A stretch of 64,000 nt of DNA from Hydractinia symbiolongicarpus (lineage: Eukaryota > Cnidaria > Hydrozoa > Anthoathecata > Hydractiniidae): assembly GCF_029227915.1 (NCBI RefSeq), contig NC_079886.1, positions 25,522,501-25,586,500 on the forward strand. Direction: 5' to 3'. Shown here piece after piece: positions 8,416-21,700 of the stretch. Each line of letters opens with the position of its first letter. The stretch's first letter is position 1. Position numbers and translations under genes: made by a program. Under the pieces are notes generated by a model. It was not told the origin of the DNA. It made no database searches and worked only from the letters and a program-made list of their open reading frames with translations.

Positions 8416-11400
8416 TGTTAAAAGCGATGCAACCTAGTAATATCAGAAAAATATCGCTAAATACATGTTGGTACGAAAATGTGATCCAACTGTTGTAACT
8501 CAAACGGGCTGATACCGTTAGAAAGTCAATGAAATGTAGTTTTTGAAACTGTCTCTATTTCTTCAGCGTGCGATAACGGCTAGGATTGTTCCTACAGTAA
8601 AAAATGAGTTATTTATTTACGTTTTTAAATGAAGCGCTACCACAGCGCCCTGTTTAATCGCCGAGTTCCGGCAATCATGCCAATTTAAGAAGATTGTCAT
8701 TTCATGGAGTCCAATTGTCTCATTCATCACATTTGTAAGCTCACAGTCCAAAATCAGTTCAATTAAGTCCCACAGTCACTCGTTTCACTGTTAAAGGCGA
8801 TGCAACCTAGTAATATCAGAAAAATATCGATAAATACATGTTGGTAAGAAAATGTGATCAAACTGTTGTAGCTCAAACAGGCTGACACCGTTAAAAAGTC
8901 AATGAAATGCAGTTTTTGAAACTGTCCCAATTTCTTCGGCGTGCGATAGCGGCTAGGATTGTTCCCACAGTAAAAAATGACTTATATATCTACATTTTTA
9001 AATGAAGCGCTACCACAGTGCCCAGTTTAATCGCTGAGTTCCAGCAATCATGCCAATTTAAGAAGAATGTTATTTCATGGAGTCCATTTGTCTCATTCAT
9101 CACATTTGTAAGGTCACAGTCCAAAATCAGTTCAATTAAGTCCCACAGTCAATCATTTCACTGTTAAAAGCGATGCAACCTAGTAATATCAGAAAAATAT
9201 CGTTAAATACATGTTGGTACGAAAATGTGATCTAACCGTTGTAACAGAAACGGATTGATACCGTTAGAAAGTCAATGAAATGCAGTTTGTGAAACTGTCT
9301 CAATTTCCTTGGCGTGCGATAGCGGCTAGGATTGGTCCCACAGAAAAAATTGACTTATATATCTACATTTTTAAATGACGCGCTGCCACAGCGCCCAGTG
9401 AAATCACTGAGTTCCGTCAATCATGCCAATTTAAAAAGAATGTTATTGCATGTATTCCAATTGTCTCAATTATCACATTTATAAAGTGAAAGTCCAAAAT
9501 CAGTTCAAGTATGTCCCACAGTCAATCGTTTCACTGTTAAAAGCAATGCAACCTAGTAATATCAGAAAAATATCGTTAAATACATGTTGGTACGAAAATG
9601 TGACCTAACCGTTGTAACAGAAACGGATTGATACCGTTAGAAAGTCAATGAAATGCAGTTTGTGAAACTGTCTCAATTTCCTTGGCGTGCGATAGCGGCT
9701 AGGATTGGTCCCACAGTAAAAAATGACTTATTTATCTAAATTTTTAACTGAAACGCTACCACAGCGCCCAGTGTAATGGCTGAGTCCGGGCAATCATGAC
9801 AAAATTAAAAGAATGTTATTTCTTGGAGTCTACTTGTGTCATTTATCACATTTACATGCTCATATTGCAAAATCAGTTCAATTAAGTCCCACAATCAATC
9901 GTTTCACTGTTAAAAGCGATGCAACTTAGTAGTATCAGAACACTATCGCTAAATACATGTTGGTACCAATATGTGACGCAACCGTTGTAACTGAAACGGA
10001 CTGATACCGTTAGAAACTCAATGAATTGTAGTTTTTGAAACTATCTCAATTTCTTCAGCGTACGATAACGGCTAGGATTGGTCCTACAGTAAAAAATGAC
10101 TTTTTTATCCGCATTTTTAAATAAAACGCTACCACAGCGCCCAGTGTAATCGCTGAGTTCTAGCAATCATGTCAAATTCAGAACATTGTTATTGCTTGGA
10201 GTCCAATTGTCTCAATTATCACACTTATAAAGTTAAAGTCCAAAATCAGTTCAATTAAGTACCACAGCCAATCGTTTCACTGTAAAAAGCGATGCAACCT
10301 AGTAATATCAGAAAAATATCCCTAAACACATGTTGGTACGAATATGTGATGCAACCGTTGTAACAGAAACGGACTGATACCGTTATAAAGTCAATGAAAT
10401 GTAGTTTTTGAAACTGTCTCAATTTCTTCAGCGTGCGAAAACGGCTAGGATTGGTCCCACATTAAAAAATGACTTATATATCTACATTTTTAAATGAAGT
10501 GCTACCACAGCGCCCGGTGTAATCACTGAGCACCGGCAATCATGCCAATTTAAGAAGAATGTTAATTCATGGAATCCACTTGTCTTATTCATCACATTTG
10601 TCAGGTCACAGTCCAAAATCAGTTCAATTAAGTCCTAAAGTCAATCGTTTCACTGTTAAAAGCCATGCAACCTAGTAATATCGGAAAAATATCGCTAAAT
10701 ACATGTTGGTACGAAAATGTGACCTAACTGTTGTAACTGAAACGGATTGATACCGTTACAAAGTCAATGAAATGCAGTTTTTGAAACTGTCTCAATTTCC
10801 TCGGCGTGCGATAGCGGCTAGGAGTGGTCCCACAGTAAAAAATGACTTATATACCTACATTTTTAAATGAAGCGCTACCACAGTGCCCAGTTTAATCGCT
10901 GAGTTCCGGCAATCATGCCAATTTAAGAAGAATGTTATTTCATGGAGTCCATTTTTCTCATTCATCACATTTGTAAGGTCACAATCCAAAATCAGTACAA
11001 TTAAGTCCCACAGTCACTCGTTTCACTGTTAAAGGCGATGCAACCTAGTAATATCAGAAAAATATCGATAAATACATGTTGGTACGAAAATGTGACCAAA
11101 CTGTTGTAACTCAAACAGGCTGACACCGTTAGAAAGTCAATGAAATGCAGTTTTTGAAACTGTCTCAATTTCCTCGGCGTGCGATAGCGGCTTATTTCTT
11201 GGAGTCTACTTGTGTCATTTATCACATTTATATGCTCATATTGCAAAATCAGTTCAATTAAGTCCCACAATCAATCGTTTCACTGTTAAAAGCGATGCAA
11301 CTTAGTAGTATCAGAACACTATCGCTTAATACATGTTGGTACCAATATGTGACGCAACCGTTGTAACTGAAACTCAATTTCTTCAGCGTGTGATAACGGC

Positions 11401-11608
11401 TAGGATTGGTCCCACAGAAAAAAATGACTTATATATCTACATTTTTAAATGACGCGCTACCACAGCGCCCAGTGAATTCACTGAGCTCCGTCAATCATGC
11501 CAATTTAAGAAGAATGTTATTGCATGTATTCCAATTGCCTCAATGATCACATTTATAAGGTGAAAGTCCAAAATCAGTTCAAGTATGTCCCACAGTCAAT
11601 CGTTTCAC
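8416..11608 (+). repeat. Higher-order block 2 (9 units, 3,193 bp)
   Basis: Units start at 8416, 8789, 9162, 9535, 9908, 10281, 10654, 11027 and 11284. They match block 1 in order, but one unit is missing: the unit at 9162 begins like the block-1 unit at 5596 and, from about 9340, continues like the unit at 5969 (CACAGAAAAAATTGAC). This is a clean in-register deletion of one unit by exchange between neighbours. From 9535 onward the offset to block 1 is 3,193 bp. Confidence 0.88.
11027..11608 (+). repeat. Landmark pair, copy 2
   Basis: The same 116-bp and 48-bp deletions as at 7834-8415, with identical junctions, 3,193 bp downstream. The minus-strand frame at 11001-11270 has the same translation as the first copy. 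Confidence 0.92.
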
Positions 11609-14055
11609 TGTTAAAGGCGATGCAACCTAGTAATATCAGAAAAAAATCGATAAATACATGTTGGTAAGAAAATGTGATCAAACTGTTGTAGCTCAAACAG
11701 GCTGACACCGTTAAAAAGTCAATGAAATGCAGTTTTTGAAACTGTCCCAATTTCTTCGGCGTGCGATAGCGGCTAGGATTGTTCCCACAGTAAAAAATGA
11801 CTTATATATCTACATTTTTAAATGAAGCGCTACCACAGTGCCCAGTTTAATCGCTGAGTTCCAGCAATCATGCCAATTTAAGAAGAATGTTATTTCATGG
11901 AGTCCATTTGTCTCATTCATCACATTTGTAAGGTCACAGTCCAAAATCAGTTCAATTAAGTCCCACAGTCAATCATTTCACTGTTAAAAGCGATGCAACC
12001 TAGTAATATCAGAAAAATATCGTTAAATACATGTTGGTACGAAAATGTGATCTAACCGTTGTAACAGAAACGGATTGATACCGTTAGAAAGTCAATGAAA
12101 TGCAGTTTGTGAAACTGTCTCAATTTCCTTGGCGTGCGATAGCGGCTAGGATTGGTCCCACAGTAAAAAATGACTTATTTAACTAAATTTTTAACTGAAA
12201 CGCTACCACAGCGCCCAGTGTAATGGCTGAGTCCGGGCAATCATTACAAAATTAAAAGAATGTTATTTCTTGGAGTCTACTTGTGTCATTTATCACATTT
12301 ATATGCTCATATTGCTAAATCAGTTCAATTAAGTCCCACAATCAATCGTTTCACTGTTAAAAGCGATGCAACTTAGTAGTATCAGAACACTATCGCTAAA
12401 TACATGTTGGTACCAATATGTGACGCAACCGTTGTAACTGAAACGGACTGATACCGTTAGAAAGTCAATGAATTGTAGTTTTTGAAACTATCTCAATTTC
12501 TTCAGCGTACGATAACGTCTAGGATTGGTCCCACAGAAAAAATTGACTTATATATCTACATTTTTAAATGACGCGCTACCACAGCGCCCAGTGAAATCAC
12601 TGAGTTCCGTCAATCATGCCAATTTAAAAAGAATGTTATTGCATGTATTCCAATTGTCTCAATTATCACATTTATAAAGTGAAAGTCCAAAATCAGTTCA
12701 AGTATGTCCCACAGTCAATCGTTTCACTGTTAAAAGCAATGCAACCTAGTAATATCAGAAAAATATCGTTAAATACATGTTGGTACGAAAATGTGACCTA
12801 ACCGTTGTAACAGAAACGGATTGATACCGTTAGAAAGTCAATGAAATGCAGTTTTTGAAACTGTCTCAATTTCTTCAGCGTGCGAAAACGGCTAGGATTG
12901 GTCCCACATTAAAAAATGACTTATATATCTACATTTTTAAATGAAGCGCTACCACAGCGCCCGGTGTAATCACTGAGCACCGGCAATCATGCCAATTTAA
13001 GAAGAATGTTAATTCATGGAATCCACTTGTCTTATTCATCACATTTGTCAGGTCACAGTCCAAAATCAGTTCAATTAAGTCCTATAGTCAATCGTTTCAC
13101 TGTTAAAAGCGATGCAACCTAGTAATATCGGAAAAATATCGCTAAATACATGTTGGTACGAAAATGTGACCTAACTGTTGTAACTGAAACGGATTGATAC
13201 CGTTACAAAGTCAATGAAATGCAGTTTTTGAAACTGTCTCAATTTCCTCGGCGTGCGATAGCGGCTAGGAGTGGTCCCACAGTAAAAAATGACTTATATA
13301 CCTACATTTTTAAATGAAGCGCTACCACAGTGCCCAGTTTAATCGCTGAGTTCCGGCAATCATGCCAATTTAAGAAGAATGTTATTTCATGGAGTCCATT
13401 TTTCTCATTCATCACATTTGTAAGGTCACAATCCAAAATCAGTACAATTAAGTCCCACAGTCACTCGTTTCACTGTTAAAGGCGATGCAACCTAGTAATA
13501 TCAGAAAAATATCGATAAATACATGTTGGTACGAAAATGTGACCAAACTGTTGTAACTCAAACAGGCTGACACCGTTAGAAAGTCAATGAAATGCAGTTT
13601 TTGAAACTGTCTCAATTTCCTCGGCGTGCGATAGCGGCTTATTTCTTGGAGTCTACTTGTGTCATTTATCACATTTATATGCTCATATTGCAAAATCAGT
13701 TCAATTAAGTCCCACAATCAATCGTTTCACTGTTAAAAGCGATGCAACTTAGTAGTATCAGAACACTATCGCTTAATACATGTTGGTACCAATATGTGAC
13801 GCAACCGTTGTAACTGAAACTCAATTTCTTCAGCGTGTGATAACGGCTAGGATTGGTCCCACAGAAAAAAATGACTTATATATCTACATTTTTAAATGAC
13901 GCGCTACCACAGCGCCCAGTGAAATCACTGAGCTCCGTCAATCATGCCAATTTAAGAAGAATGTTATTGCATGTATTCCAATTGCCTCAATGATCACATT
14001 TATAAGGTGAAAGTCCAAAATCAGTTCAAGTATGTCCCACAGTCAATCGTTTCAC
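11609..14055 (+). repeat. Higher-order block 3 (7 units, 2,447 bp)
   Basis: Units start at 11609, 11982, 12355, 12728, 13101, 13474 and 13731. The block begins with the AAAGGCGATG subtype. The unit at 12728 is mosaic: its front matches the unit at 6342 (TTAAAAGCAATGC), and from about 12840-12875 it continues as the subtype with GCGTGCGAAAACGG seen in the unit at 7088. Two units are therefore missing relative to block 2 (3,193 minus 746 equals 2,447). Confidence 0.87.
13474..14055 (+). repeat. Landmark pair, copy 3
   Basis: Identical deletion junctions to copies 1 and 2, at an offset of 2,447 bp from copy 2. Ends at the unit starting at 14056. Confidence 0.92.
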
Positions 14056-17000
14056 TGTTAAAAGCGATGCAACCTAGTAATATCAGAAAAAAATCGCTAA
14101 ATACATGTTGGTACGAATATGTGACGCAAACGTTGTAACTGAAACGGACTGATACCGTTAGAAAGTCAATGAAATGTAGTTTTTCAAACTGTGTCTATTT
14201 CTTCAGCGTGCGATAACGGCTAGGATTGGTCCCACAGAAAAAATTGACTTATATATCTACATTTTTAAATGACGCACTACCACAGCGCCCAGTGAAATCA
14301 CTGAGTTCCGTCAATCATGCCAATTTAAGAAGAATGTTATTGCATGTATTCCAATTGTCTCATTCATCACATTTGTAAGCTCACAGTCCGAAATCAGTTC
14401 AATTAAGTCCCACAGTCACTCGTTTCACTGTTAAAGGCGATGCAACCTAGTAATATCAGAAAAATATCGATAAATACATGTTGGTAAGAAAATGTGATCA
14501 AACTGTTGTAACTCAAACAGGCTGACACCGTTAGAAAGTCAATGAAATGCAGTTTTTGAAACTGTCCCAATTTCTTCGGCGTGCGATAGCGGCTAGGATT
14601 GGTCCCACAGTAAAAAATGACTTATATATCTACATTTTTAAATGAAGCGCTACCACAGTGCCCAGTTTAATCGCTGAGTTCCAGCAATCATGCCAATTTA
14701 AGAAGAATGTTATTTCATGGAGTCCATTTGTCTCATTCATCACATTTGTAAGGTCACAGTCCAAAATCAGTTCAATTAAGTCCCACAGTCAATCATTTCA
14801 CTGTTAAAAGCGATGCAACCTAGTAATATCAGAAAAATATCGTTAAATACATGTTGGTACGAAAATGTGACCTAACCGTTGTAACAGAAACGGATTGATA
14901 CCGTTAGAAAGTCAATGAAATGCAGTTTGTGAAACTGTCTCAATTTCCTTGGCGTGCGATAGCGGCTAGGATTGGTCCCACAGTAAAACATGACTTATTT
15001 AACTAAATTTTTAACTGAAACGCTACCACAGCGCCCAGTGTAATGGCTGAGTCCGGGCAATCATTACAAAATTAAAAGAATGTTATTTCTTGGAGTCTAC
15101 TTGTGTCATTTATCACATTTATATGCTCATATTGCGAAATCAGTTCAATTAAGTCCCACAATCAATCGTTTCACTGTTAAAAGCGATGCAACTTAGTAGT
15201 ATCAGAACACTATCGCTAAATACATGTTGGTACCAATATGTGACGCAACCGTTGTAACTGAAACGGACTGATACCGTTAGAAAGTCAATGAATTGTAGTT
15301 TTTGAAACTATCTCAATTTCTTCAGCGTACGATAACGTCTAGGATTGGTCCCACAGAAAAAAATGACTTATATATCTACATTTTTAAATGACGCGCTACC
15401 ACAGCGCCCAGTGAAATCACTGAGTTCCGTCAATCATGCCAATTTAAAAAGAATGTTATTGCATGTATTCCAATTGTCTCAATTATCACATTTATAAAGT
15501 GAAAGTCCAAAATCAGTTCAAGTATGTCCCACAGTCAATCGTTTCACTGTTAAAAGCGATGCAACCTAGTAATATCAGAAAAATATCGCTAAATACATGT
15601 TGGCACGAATTTGTGACGCAACCGTTGTAACTGAAACGGACTGATACCGTTAGAAAGTCAATGAAATGTAGTTTTTGAAGCTGTCTCAATTTCTTCAGCG
15701 TGCGATAACGGCTAGGATTGGTCCCACAGTAAAAAATGACTTATATATCTACATTTTCAAATGAAGTGCTACCACAGTGCCCAGTTTAATCGCTGAGTTC
15801 CGGTAATTATGCCAATTTAAGAAGAATGTTATTTCATGGAGTCCATTTGTCTCATTCATCACATTTGTAACGTCACCGTCCTAAATCAGTTCAATTAAGT
15901 CCCACAGTCAATCGTTTCACTGTTAAAAGCGATGCAATCTAGTAATATCAGAAAAATATCGCTAAATACATGTTGGTACGAAAATGTGATCAAACTGTTG
16001 TAACTCAAACGGGCTGATACCGTTAGAAAGTCAATGATATGTAGTTTTTGAAACTGTCTCCATTTCTTCACCGCCCGCTAACGGCTACGATTGCTCCCAC
16101 AGTAAAAAATGACTTATTTATCTAAATTTTTAACTGAAACGCTACCACAGCGCCCAGTGTAATAGCTGAGTCCGGGCAATAATGACAAATTTAAAAGAAT
16201 GTTATTTCTTGGACTCTACTTGTGTCATTTATCACATTTATATGCTCATATTGCAAAATCAGTTCAATTAAGTCCCACAATCAATCGTTTCACTGTTAAA
16301 AGCGATGCAACTTAGTAGTATCAGAACACTATCACTAAATACATGTTGGTACCAATATGTGACGCAACCGTTGTAACTGAAACGAACTGATACCGTTAGA
16401 AATTCAATGAATTGTAGTTTTTGAAACTATCTCAATTTCTTCAGCGTGCGATAACGGCTAGGATTGGTCCCACAGAAAAAATTGACTTATATATCTACAT
16501 TTTTAAATGACGCGCTACCACAGCGCCCAGTGAAATCACTGAGTTCTGTCAATCACGCCAATTTAAGAAGAATGTTATTTCATGGAGTCCATTTGTCTCA
16601 TTCATCACATTTGTAAGGTCACAGTCCAAAATCAGTTCAATTAAGTCCCACAGTCAATCATTTCACTGTTAAAAGCAATGCAACCTAGTAATATCAGAAA
16701 AATATCGTTAAATACATGTTGGTACGAAAATGTGACCTAACCGTTGTAACAGAAACGGATTGATACCGTTAGAAAGTCAATGAAATGCAGTTTGTGAAAC
16801 TGTCTCAATTTCCTTGGCGTGCGATAGCGGCTAGGATTGGTCCCACAGTAAAAAATGACTTATTTATCTAAATTTTTAACTGAAACGCTACCACAGCGCC
16901 CAGTGTAATGGCTGAGTCCGGGCAATCATGACAAAATTAAAAGAATGTTATTTCTTGGAGTCTACTTGTGTCATTTATCACATTTATATGCTCATATTGC

Positions 17001-18740
17001 AAAATCAGTTCAATTAAGTCCCACAATCAATCGTTTCACTGTTAAAAGCGATGCAACTTAGTAGTATCAGAACACTATCGCTAAATACATGTTGGTACCA
17101 ATATGTGACGCAACCGTTGTAACTGAAACGGACTGATACCGTTAGAAAGTCAATGAATTGTAGTTTTTGAAACTATCTCAATTTCTTCAGCGTACGATAA
17201 CGGCTAGGATTGGTCCTACAGTAAAAAATGACTTATTTATCCGCATTTTTAAATGAAACGCTACCACAGCGCCTAGTGTAATCGCTGAGTTCTAGCAATC
17301 ATGTCAAATTCAGAACATTGTTATTGCTTGGAGTCCAATTGTCTCAATTATCACACTTATAAAGTTAAAGTCCAAAATCAGTTCAATTAAGTACCACAGC
17401 CAATCGTTTCACTGTAAAAAGCGATGCAACCTAGTAATATCAGAAAGATATCCCTAAACACATGTTGGTAGGAATATGTGATGCAACCGTTGTAACAGAA
17501 ACGGACTGATACCGTTATAAAGTCAATGAAATATAGTTTTTGAAACTGTCTCAATTTCTTCAGCGTGCGATAACGGCTAGGATTGGTCCCACAGTAAAAA
17601 ACGACTTATATATCTACATTTTTAAATGAAGCGCTACCACAGCGCCCGGTGTAATCACTGAGCACCGGCAATCATGCCAATTTAAGAAGAATGTTAATTC
17701 ATGGAATCCACTTGTCTTATTCATCACATTTGTCAGGTCACAGTCCAAAATCAGTTCAATTAAGACCTATAGTCAATCGTTTCACTGTTAAAAGCGATGC
17801 AACCTAGTAATATCGGAAAAATATCGCTAAATACATGTTGGTACGAAAATGTGACCTAACTGTTGTAACTGAAACGGATTGATACCGTTACAAAGTCAAT
17901 GAAATGCAGTTTTTGAAACTGTCTCAATTTCCTCGGCGTGCGATAGCGGCTAGGAGTGGTCCCACAGTAAAAAATGACTTATATACCTACATTTTTAAAT
18001 GAAGCGCTACCACAGTGCCCAGTTTAATCGCTGAGTTCCGGCAATCATGCCAATTTAAGAAGAATGTTATTTCATGGAGTCCATTTTTCTCATTCATCAC
18101 ATTTGTAAGGTCACAATCCAAAAACAGTACAATTAAGTCCCACAGTCACTCGTTTCACTGTTAAAGGCGATGCAACCTAGTAATATCAGAAAAATATCGA
18201 TAAATACATGTTGGTACGAAAATGTGACCAAACTGTAGTAACTCAAACAGGCTGACACCGTTAGAAAGTCAATGAAATGCAGTTTTTGAAACTGTCTCAA
18301 TTTCCTCGGCGTGCGATAGCGGCTTATTTCTTGGAGTCTACTTGTGTCATTTATCACATTTATATGCTCATATTGCAAAATCAGTTCAATTAAGTCCCAC
18401 AATCAATCGTTTCACTGTTAAAAGCGATGCAACTTAGTAGTATCAGAACACTATCGCTTAGTACATGTTGGTACCAATATGTGACGCAACCGTTGTAACT
18501 GAAACTCAATTTCTTCAGCGTGCGATAACGGCTAGGATTGGTCCCACAGAAAAAAATGACTTATATATCTACATTTTTAAATGACGCGCTACCACAGCAC
18601 CCAGTGAAATCACTGAGCTCCGTCAATCATGCCAATTTAAGAAGAATGTTATTGCATGTATTCCAATTGCCTCAATGATCACATTTAAAAAGTGAAAGTC
18701 CAAAATCAGTTCAAGTATGTCCCACAGTCAATCGTTTCAC
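14056..18740 (+). repeat. Higher-order block 4 (13 units, 4,685 bp)
   Basis: Units start at 14056, 14429, 14802, 15175, 15548, 15921, 16294, 16667, 17040, 17413, 17786, 18159 and 18416. Relative to block 1 it carries extra units: those at 15548 and 15921 resemble units 10 and 12 near the left edge of the window, so this block combines two parts of the array. The unit at 14056 (CAAACGTTGTAACTG, TGTGTCTATTTC) is the type that follows the landmark pair again at 18741, 26410 and 28484. Confidence 0.83.
18159..18740 (+). repeat. Landmark pair, copy 4
   Basis: Same 116-bp and 48-bp deletions. This copy has private or shared changes useful for ordering events: ACTGTAGTAACTC in the first unit, and TATCGCTTAGTAC in the second, which is shared with copies 5 and 6 and not with copies 1-3 (TATCGCTTAATAC). 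Confidence 0.92.
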
Positions 18741-21700
18741 TGTTAAAAGCGATGCAACCTAGTAATATCAGAAAAATATCGCTAAATACATGTTGGTACG
18801 AATATGGGACGCAAACGTTGTAACTGAAACGGACTGATACCGTTAGAAAGTCAATGAAATGTAGTTTTTGAAACTGTGTCTATTTCTTCAGCGTGCGATA
18901 ACGGCTAGGATTGTTCCAACAGTAAAAAATGAGTTATTTATTTACATTTTTAAATGAAGCGCTACCACAGCGCCCAGTTTAATCGCTGAGTTCCGGCAAT
19001 CATGCCAATTTAAGAAGAATGTTATTTCATGGAGTCCCATTGTCTCATTCATCACATTTGTAAGCTCACAGTCCAAAATCAGTTCAATTAAGTCCCACAG
19101 TCACTCGTTTCACTGTTAAAGGCGATGCAACCTAGTAATATCAGAAAAATATCGATAAATACATGTTGGTACGAAAATGTGACCAAACTGTTGCAACTCA
19201 AACAGGCTGACACCGTTAGAAAGTCAATGAAATGCAGTTTTTGAAACTGTCTCAATTTCCTCGGCGTGCGATAGCGGCTAGGATTGGTCCCACAGTAAAA
19301 AATGACTTATATATCTACATTTTTAAATGAAGCGCTACCACAGTGCCCAGTTTAATCGCTGAGTTCCGGCAATCATGCCAATTTAAGAAGAATGTTATTT
19401 CATGGATTCCATTTGTCTCATTCATCACATTTGTAAGGTCAAAGTCCAAAATCACTTCAATTAAGACCCACAGTCAATCGTTTCACTGTTAAAAGCGATG
19501 CAACCTAGTAATATCAGAAAAATATCGCTAAATACATGTTGGTACGAAAATGTGACCCAACTGTTGTAACTCAAACGGGCTGATACCGTTAGAAAGTCAA
19601 TGATATGTAGTTTTTGACACTGTCTCCATTTCTTCACCGCCCGCTAACGGCTGCGATTGGTCCCACAGAAAAAAATGACTTATATATCTACATTTTTAAA
19701 TGACGCGCTACCACAGCGCCCAGTGAAATCACTGAGTTCCGTCAATCATGCCAATTTAAGAAAAATGTTATTGCATGTATTCCAATTGTCTCATTCATCA
19801 CATTTGTAAGGTCACAGTCCAAAATCAGTTCAATTAAGTCTCACAGTCAATCGTTTCACTGTTAAAAGCGATGCAACCTAGTAATATCAGAAAAATATCG
19901 CTAAATACATGTTGGTACGAAAATGTGACCCAACTGTTGTAACTCAAACGGGCTGATACCGTTAGAAAGTCAATGATATGTAGTTTTTGAAACTGTCTCC
20001 ATTTCTTCACCGCCCGCTAACGGCTACGATTGCTCCCACAGTAAAAAATGACTTATTTATCTAAATTTTTAACTGAAACGCTACCACAGCGCCCAGTGTA
20101 ATGGCTCAGTCCGGGCAATCATGAAAAATTAAAAAGAATGTTATTTCTTGGAGTCTACTTGTGTCATTTATCACATTTATATGCTCATATTGCAAAATCA
20201 GTTCAATTAAGTCCCACAATCAATCGTTTCACTGGTAAAAGCGATGCAAATTAGTAATATCAGAACACTATCGCTAAATACATGTTGGTACCATTACGTG
20301 ACGCAACCGTTGTAACTGAAACGGACTGATACCGTTTGAAAATCAATGAAATGTAGTTTTTGAAACTGTCTCTATTTCTTCACCGCCCACTAACGGCTAC
20401 GATTGGTCGCACAGTAAAAAATGAATTATTTATCTAAATGTTTGAATAAAGCGCTACCACAGCGCCCAGTGTAATGGCTAAGTTCGGGCAACCATGACAA
20501 ATTAAAAATAATGTTATTTCTTAGAGTCCACTTGTGTCATTTATCACATTTATAAGCTCATATTGCAAAATCAATTCAATTAAGTCTCACAGTCGATCGT
20601 GTCACTGTTAAAAGCGATGCAACCTAATAATGTTAGAAAATTATCGCTAAATACAAGTTGGTACGAATATGTGACGCAACCGTTGTAACTGAATCGGACT
20701 GATACCGTTAGAAAGTCAATGATATGTAGTTTTTGAAACTGTCTCCATTTCTTCACCGCCCGCTAGCGGCTACGATTGCTCCCACAGTAAAAAATGACTT
20801 ATTTATCTAAATTTTTAACTGAAACGCTACCACAGCGCCCAGTGTAATGGCTGAGTCCGGGCAATCATGACAAATTAAGAAGAATGTTATTTCTTGGAGT
20901 CTACTTGTGTCATTTATCACATTTATAAGCTCATATTGCAAAATCAATTCAATTAAGTCTCACAGTCGATCGTGTCACTGTTAAAACCGATGCAACCTAA
21001 TAATATTAGAAAATTATCGCTAAATACAAGTTGGTACGAATATGTGACGCAACCGTTGTAACTGAAACGGACTGATACCGTTAGAAAGTCAATGATATCT
21101 AGTTTTTGAAACTTTCTCCATTTCTTCACCGCCCGCTAACGGCTACGATTGGTCCGACAGTAAAAAATGATTCAATTATCTAAATTTTTAAATAAAGCGC
21201 TACCACAGCGCCCAGTGTAATGGCTGAGTTCTGGCAATCGCGTCAAGTTAAGAAGAATGTTATTTCTTGGAGTCCAAATGTGTCATTTATCACATTTATA
21301 AGGTCACAGTCCAGAATCAGTTCAATTTATTCCCACAGTCAATCGTTTCACTGTTAAAAGCGATGCAACCTACTTGAATCAGAAAAATATCGCAAAATAC
21401 ATGTTGGTACAAATATGTGAACCAACCATTGCAACTCAAACGGACTGGCACCGTTAGAAAGGAAATGAAATGTAGTTTTTGAAACTGTTTCTATTTCTTC
21501 AGCGCGCGCTAACGGCTAGGCTTGGTCCCACAGTAAAAAATGACTCATTTATCTAAATTTGTAATTAAATCGCTAACGGAGCGCCCAGTGTAATCGCTGA
21601 GCACCGGCAATCATGCCAATTTAAGAAGAATGTTAATTCATGGAATCCAATTGTCTCATTCATCACATTTGTCAGGTCACAGTCCAAAATCAGTTCAATT

